In this document: positions 62,320 through 64,000 of the stretch, piece after piece
How the letters are laid out: the number at the start of each line of letters is the position of its first letter
How positions within the stretch are numbered: position 1 is the first letter of the stretch
Assembly (NCBI GenBank): GCA_050251775.1
Contig: JBFWMD010000010.1
Span: 1-64,000 of the forward strand
Source of the DNA: Paucidesulfovibrio sp050251775
GTDB taxonomy: Bacteria; Desulfobacterota; Desulfovibrionia; Desulfovibrionales; Desulfovibrionaceae
Direction: 5' to 3'
DNA length: 64,000 bases
Notes under the pieces: model-generated
Told to the model about the DNA's origin: nothing
The model's input: only the letters and a program-made list of their open reading frames with translations
Databases searched by the model: none
Position numbers and translations under genes: made by a program

Positions 62320-62823
62320 ATGGACAGTGTTTTGATCCGCCGGGTGCGCGGGGAAGACCGGAAAGGGTGCTGCGGGGTGGAGGCGGCCTGCTTTCCGCAG
62401 GAAGAGGCGGCCAGTCCGGCGGCCATTGCCGACCGGATTCGGATTTTTCCGGAGGGGTTCTACGTGGCCGAGGCTCTGGACCGGGGCACGTCCGTGATCG
62501 CGGGCATGGTCAATAGCGGGGCCACGGACAAGGGGGACATCACGGACGAGGCTTTCAAACAGTTGGTGGGCCACGATCCGGACGGGGAAAACATGGTGGT
62601 GTTCTCGCTGTCGGTGCGCCCGGAATGGCGCGGTTGCGGCATTGCCTGGCGGCTCATGGAGCGCTTTGCCGAGGAGTCACGAAAGCTGGGCAAACAGCGC
62701 ATCCTGCTGCTCTGCAAGGAGCACCACGTGGTGTTCTACCGGCGGCTGGGCTTTGCCCACGGCGGCCTTTCAGTTTCGACCCATGGCGGGGCGGCCTGGC
62801 ACGAGATGTGTCGGGAGCTGTAG
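62320..62823 (+). CDS. GNAT family N-acetyltransferase
   Basis: 167 aa. Acetyl-CoA binding motif VFSLSVRPEWRGCGIAWRLMERF, followed by RILLLCKEHHVVFYRRLGF; start VLIRRVRGEDRKGCCGVEAACFP is of the AANAT-like type. Substrate unknown. GGAAGGA precedes the ATG closely. Confidence 0.85.
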   Translation: MDSVLIRRVRGEDRKGCCGVEAACFPQEEAASPAAIADRIRIFPEGFYVAEALDRGTSVIAGMVNSGATDKGDITDEAFKQLVGHDPDGENMVVFSLSVRPEWRGCGIAWRLMERFAEESRKLGKQRILLLCKEHHVVFYRRLGFAHGGLSVSTHGGAAWHEMCREL

Positions 62824-62859
62824 CGCCGTGCAGGCTCCGGGCGCGTTTTCCGGCAGCGG

Positions 62860-64000
62860 CTAGAGGGGCTTCTGCATAGCGAAGATGCACTGGGTCTTGG
62901 ACATGCCCGTGGAGCCCTTGAGCAGGGCCGTGTTCGGATACATGGTCCCCAGGCAGCCCGCCTCGGCGCAGATGCGCCGGAAGCCTTCGGCCGAGAGGAA
63001 GGTCGCGTGGGACAGGCACTTCAGATACCACCAGTCCTTGGGGCTCCCCTCGACCTTGTCCACCCAGCCCGTGGTTCCCATGGCCACGGCCCCAGGCCGG
63101 AGCATGCCCGCCACCTGGCGCATGACGCCCACCGGGGCGAGCAGGTGCTCGAAGACCTCGGTCATGGTCACCATGTCCATGGATTCCGGTGTGACGCGGT
63201 CCGGGGGCCGGAAGCGGCGGATCATTTCCGGTAGCAGTTCCTTGCGGAAGTTGTGCTCCACGAAAACGTCGGCCATGCGTTCGAAGCTAGGGAGATGTCC
63301 GAGGCCCAGACGTTCAAGCCCAGGCCGAGCAGGTAGTTGTAGCTCAGGCCACCGCCGCATCCGAACACGAGCACCTTGGAATTGCCCGGCAGGTTGTGCA
63401 GCCGCAGGAAGGCGTCCACCATGGTCACCTCGCGCACGGCGCGGTTGACCTGCTTGTCGATGGCGTCGCCCGAGCCCGGCGCGTGGAAGACCTCGCTCTG
63501 CTCCGGGGTGAGCACGTCGAAGCCCACATGGAAGAGCATCCTGCAGCGGGGGCAGGCGTAGTAGGGGCGGGCGTAGCCCTGGGGCTGCACCTGGGCTTCC
63601 CGGATCACGCCGTCGCTCTGGTCCCGCGTGAAGGCCAGCCGCGCCGAAGCGCCGCAGACCTTGCAGGGCCACGTGGCGGGCGGGGGCGTCCGCTCCGCCG
63701 GGTTCCAGCGCGCAGGTCCCTGTTCCGGGGCGAAGATTCTGGTCCGGGAGGCGGTCGTTGCCTTGGGCCCGGCCCCGCTCTCCATTTCCTGGGTCGTCCC
63801 TGAAACTGGTCCTGTTTCCGGCCTGTCTGCCGCGCCGTGCGCCATTCCGGCGTCGTTTCCGGCTTTCCGCGTCCCGTTCTTCGTTTCCTTGTGGACGCCG
63901 TCTTTCCCCATTGGGGCCGCGTTGTCCGGTCCGGCGAGCACAGCGTCGATGAACCGCGCCGCGCCTGGCAGCAGGGCCAGCTTTTCCGCGACCAGCGCGC
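62860..64000 (-). pseudogene. Frameshifted SAM methyltransferase with N-terminal zinc ribbon, partial
   Basis: The reading runs leftward from beyond the window edge. Frame one carries ALVAEKLALLPGAARFIDAV at the edge, a low-complexity stretch, a zinc ribbon (CKVCG...YYACPRC, ~63530-63660), and the SAM motif KVLVFGCGGGLSYNYLLGLGLNVWASDIS, then hits nonsense near 63288 and stops at 63222. Frame two continues the protein from SFERMADVFVEHNFRKELL through VTMTEVFEHLLAPVGV to a stop at 62860. One base missing at about 63282-63292 (plus-strand GAAGCTAGGGA) joins the two. Either a real lesion or a sequence error. Zinc ribbon plus methyltransferase recalls sugar C-methyltransferases. Confidence 0.7.

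Overview
The window is high-GC, densely coded DNA from what looks like a Deltaproteobacterial sulfate reducer of the Desulfovibrionaceae type. The evidence is a periplasmic tetraheme class III cytochrome c3 (4827-5198), the cluster yceD-rpmF-plsX-fabH-fabG-acpP-fabF followed by glyA, a dCMP-deaminase and ribD, anaerobic-type cobalamin genes (cbiG, cbiH/cobJ), and a complete division/cell-wall (dcw) cluster from mraZ to ftsZ. The genus call is inference; no rRNA or tRNA gene was seen.

Layout. 1-5.2 kb: a nucleotide-sugar dehydrogenase, a DUF2065 membrane protein, menG/ubiE, two proteins I do not recognise (one a 642-residue strongly acidic protein), and cytochrome c3. 5.3-9.4 kb: cobalamin genes, a repeat-rich 560-bp non-coding stretch, ribD and a deoxycytidylate deaminase. 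9.4-10 kb: a yefM-yoeB toxin-antitoxin pair with a recognisable operator, placed between the deaminase and glyA. 10-16.7 kb: one leftward operon of lipid synthesis genes with rpmF, driven by a consensus-like promoter; rpmB diverges from it. 17-23 kb: two hybrid histidine kinases flanking a C_GCAxxG_C_C protein. 23-26 kb: gltX, a NifU-like protein and a dihydrouridine synthase. 26-29.4 kb: an AT-rich patch with a CI-like regulator whose promoter carries paired direct repeats, then a four-PAS kinase.

29.4-34.5 kb holds a ZraPSR-type envelope/metal-stress unit: a ZraP-like periplasmic protein, a DUF4405 membrane protein, a sensor kinase with a Met/Gly/His-rich periplasmic insert, and a sigma54 activator. 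In front of zraP lies a textbook -24/-12 promoter preceded by seven GTGCA/TGCAC boxes. I consider this the most interesting system in the window. 34.5-53.3 kb: a radical SAM protein and the leftward dcw cluster, most genes overlapping by 4 bp, with three TGGGA boxes in front of mraZ.

53.5-59.2 kb runs mostly rightward: pyruvate kinase, an HD-GYP phosphodiesterase, a DUF3108 exported protein, and an RlmD/RumA-type methyltransferase followed by a cluster of hairpins and a bidirectional terminator. 59.2-64 kb: a universal stress protein, an HD-domain protein, a two-helix potassium channel with a large external domain, a small zinc ribbon, a GNAT acetyltransferase, and a methyltransferase that appears frameshifted and runs off the window end.
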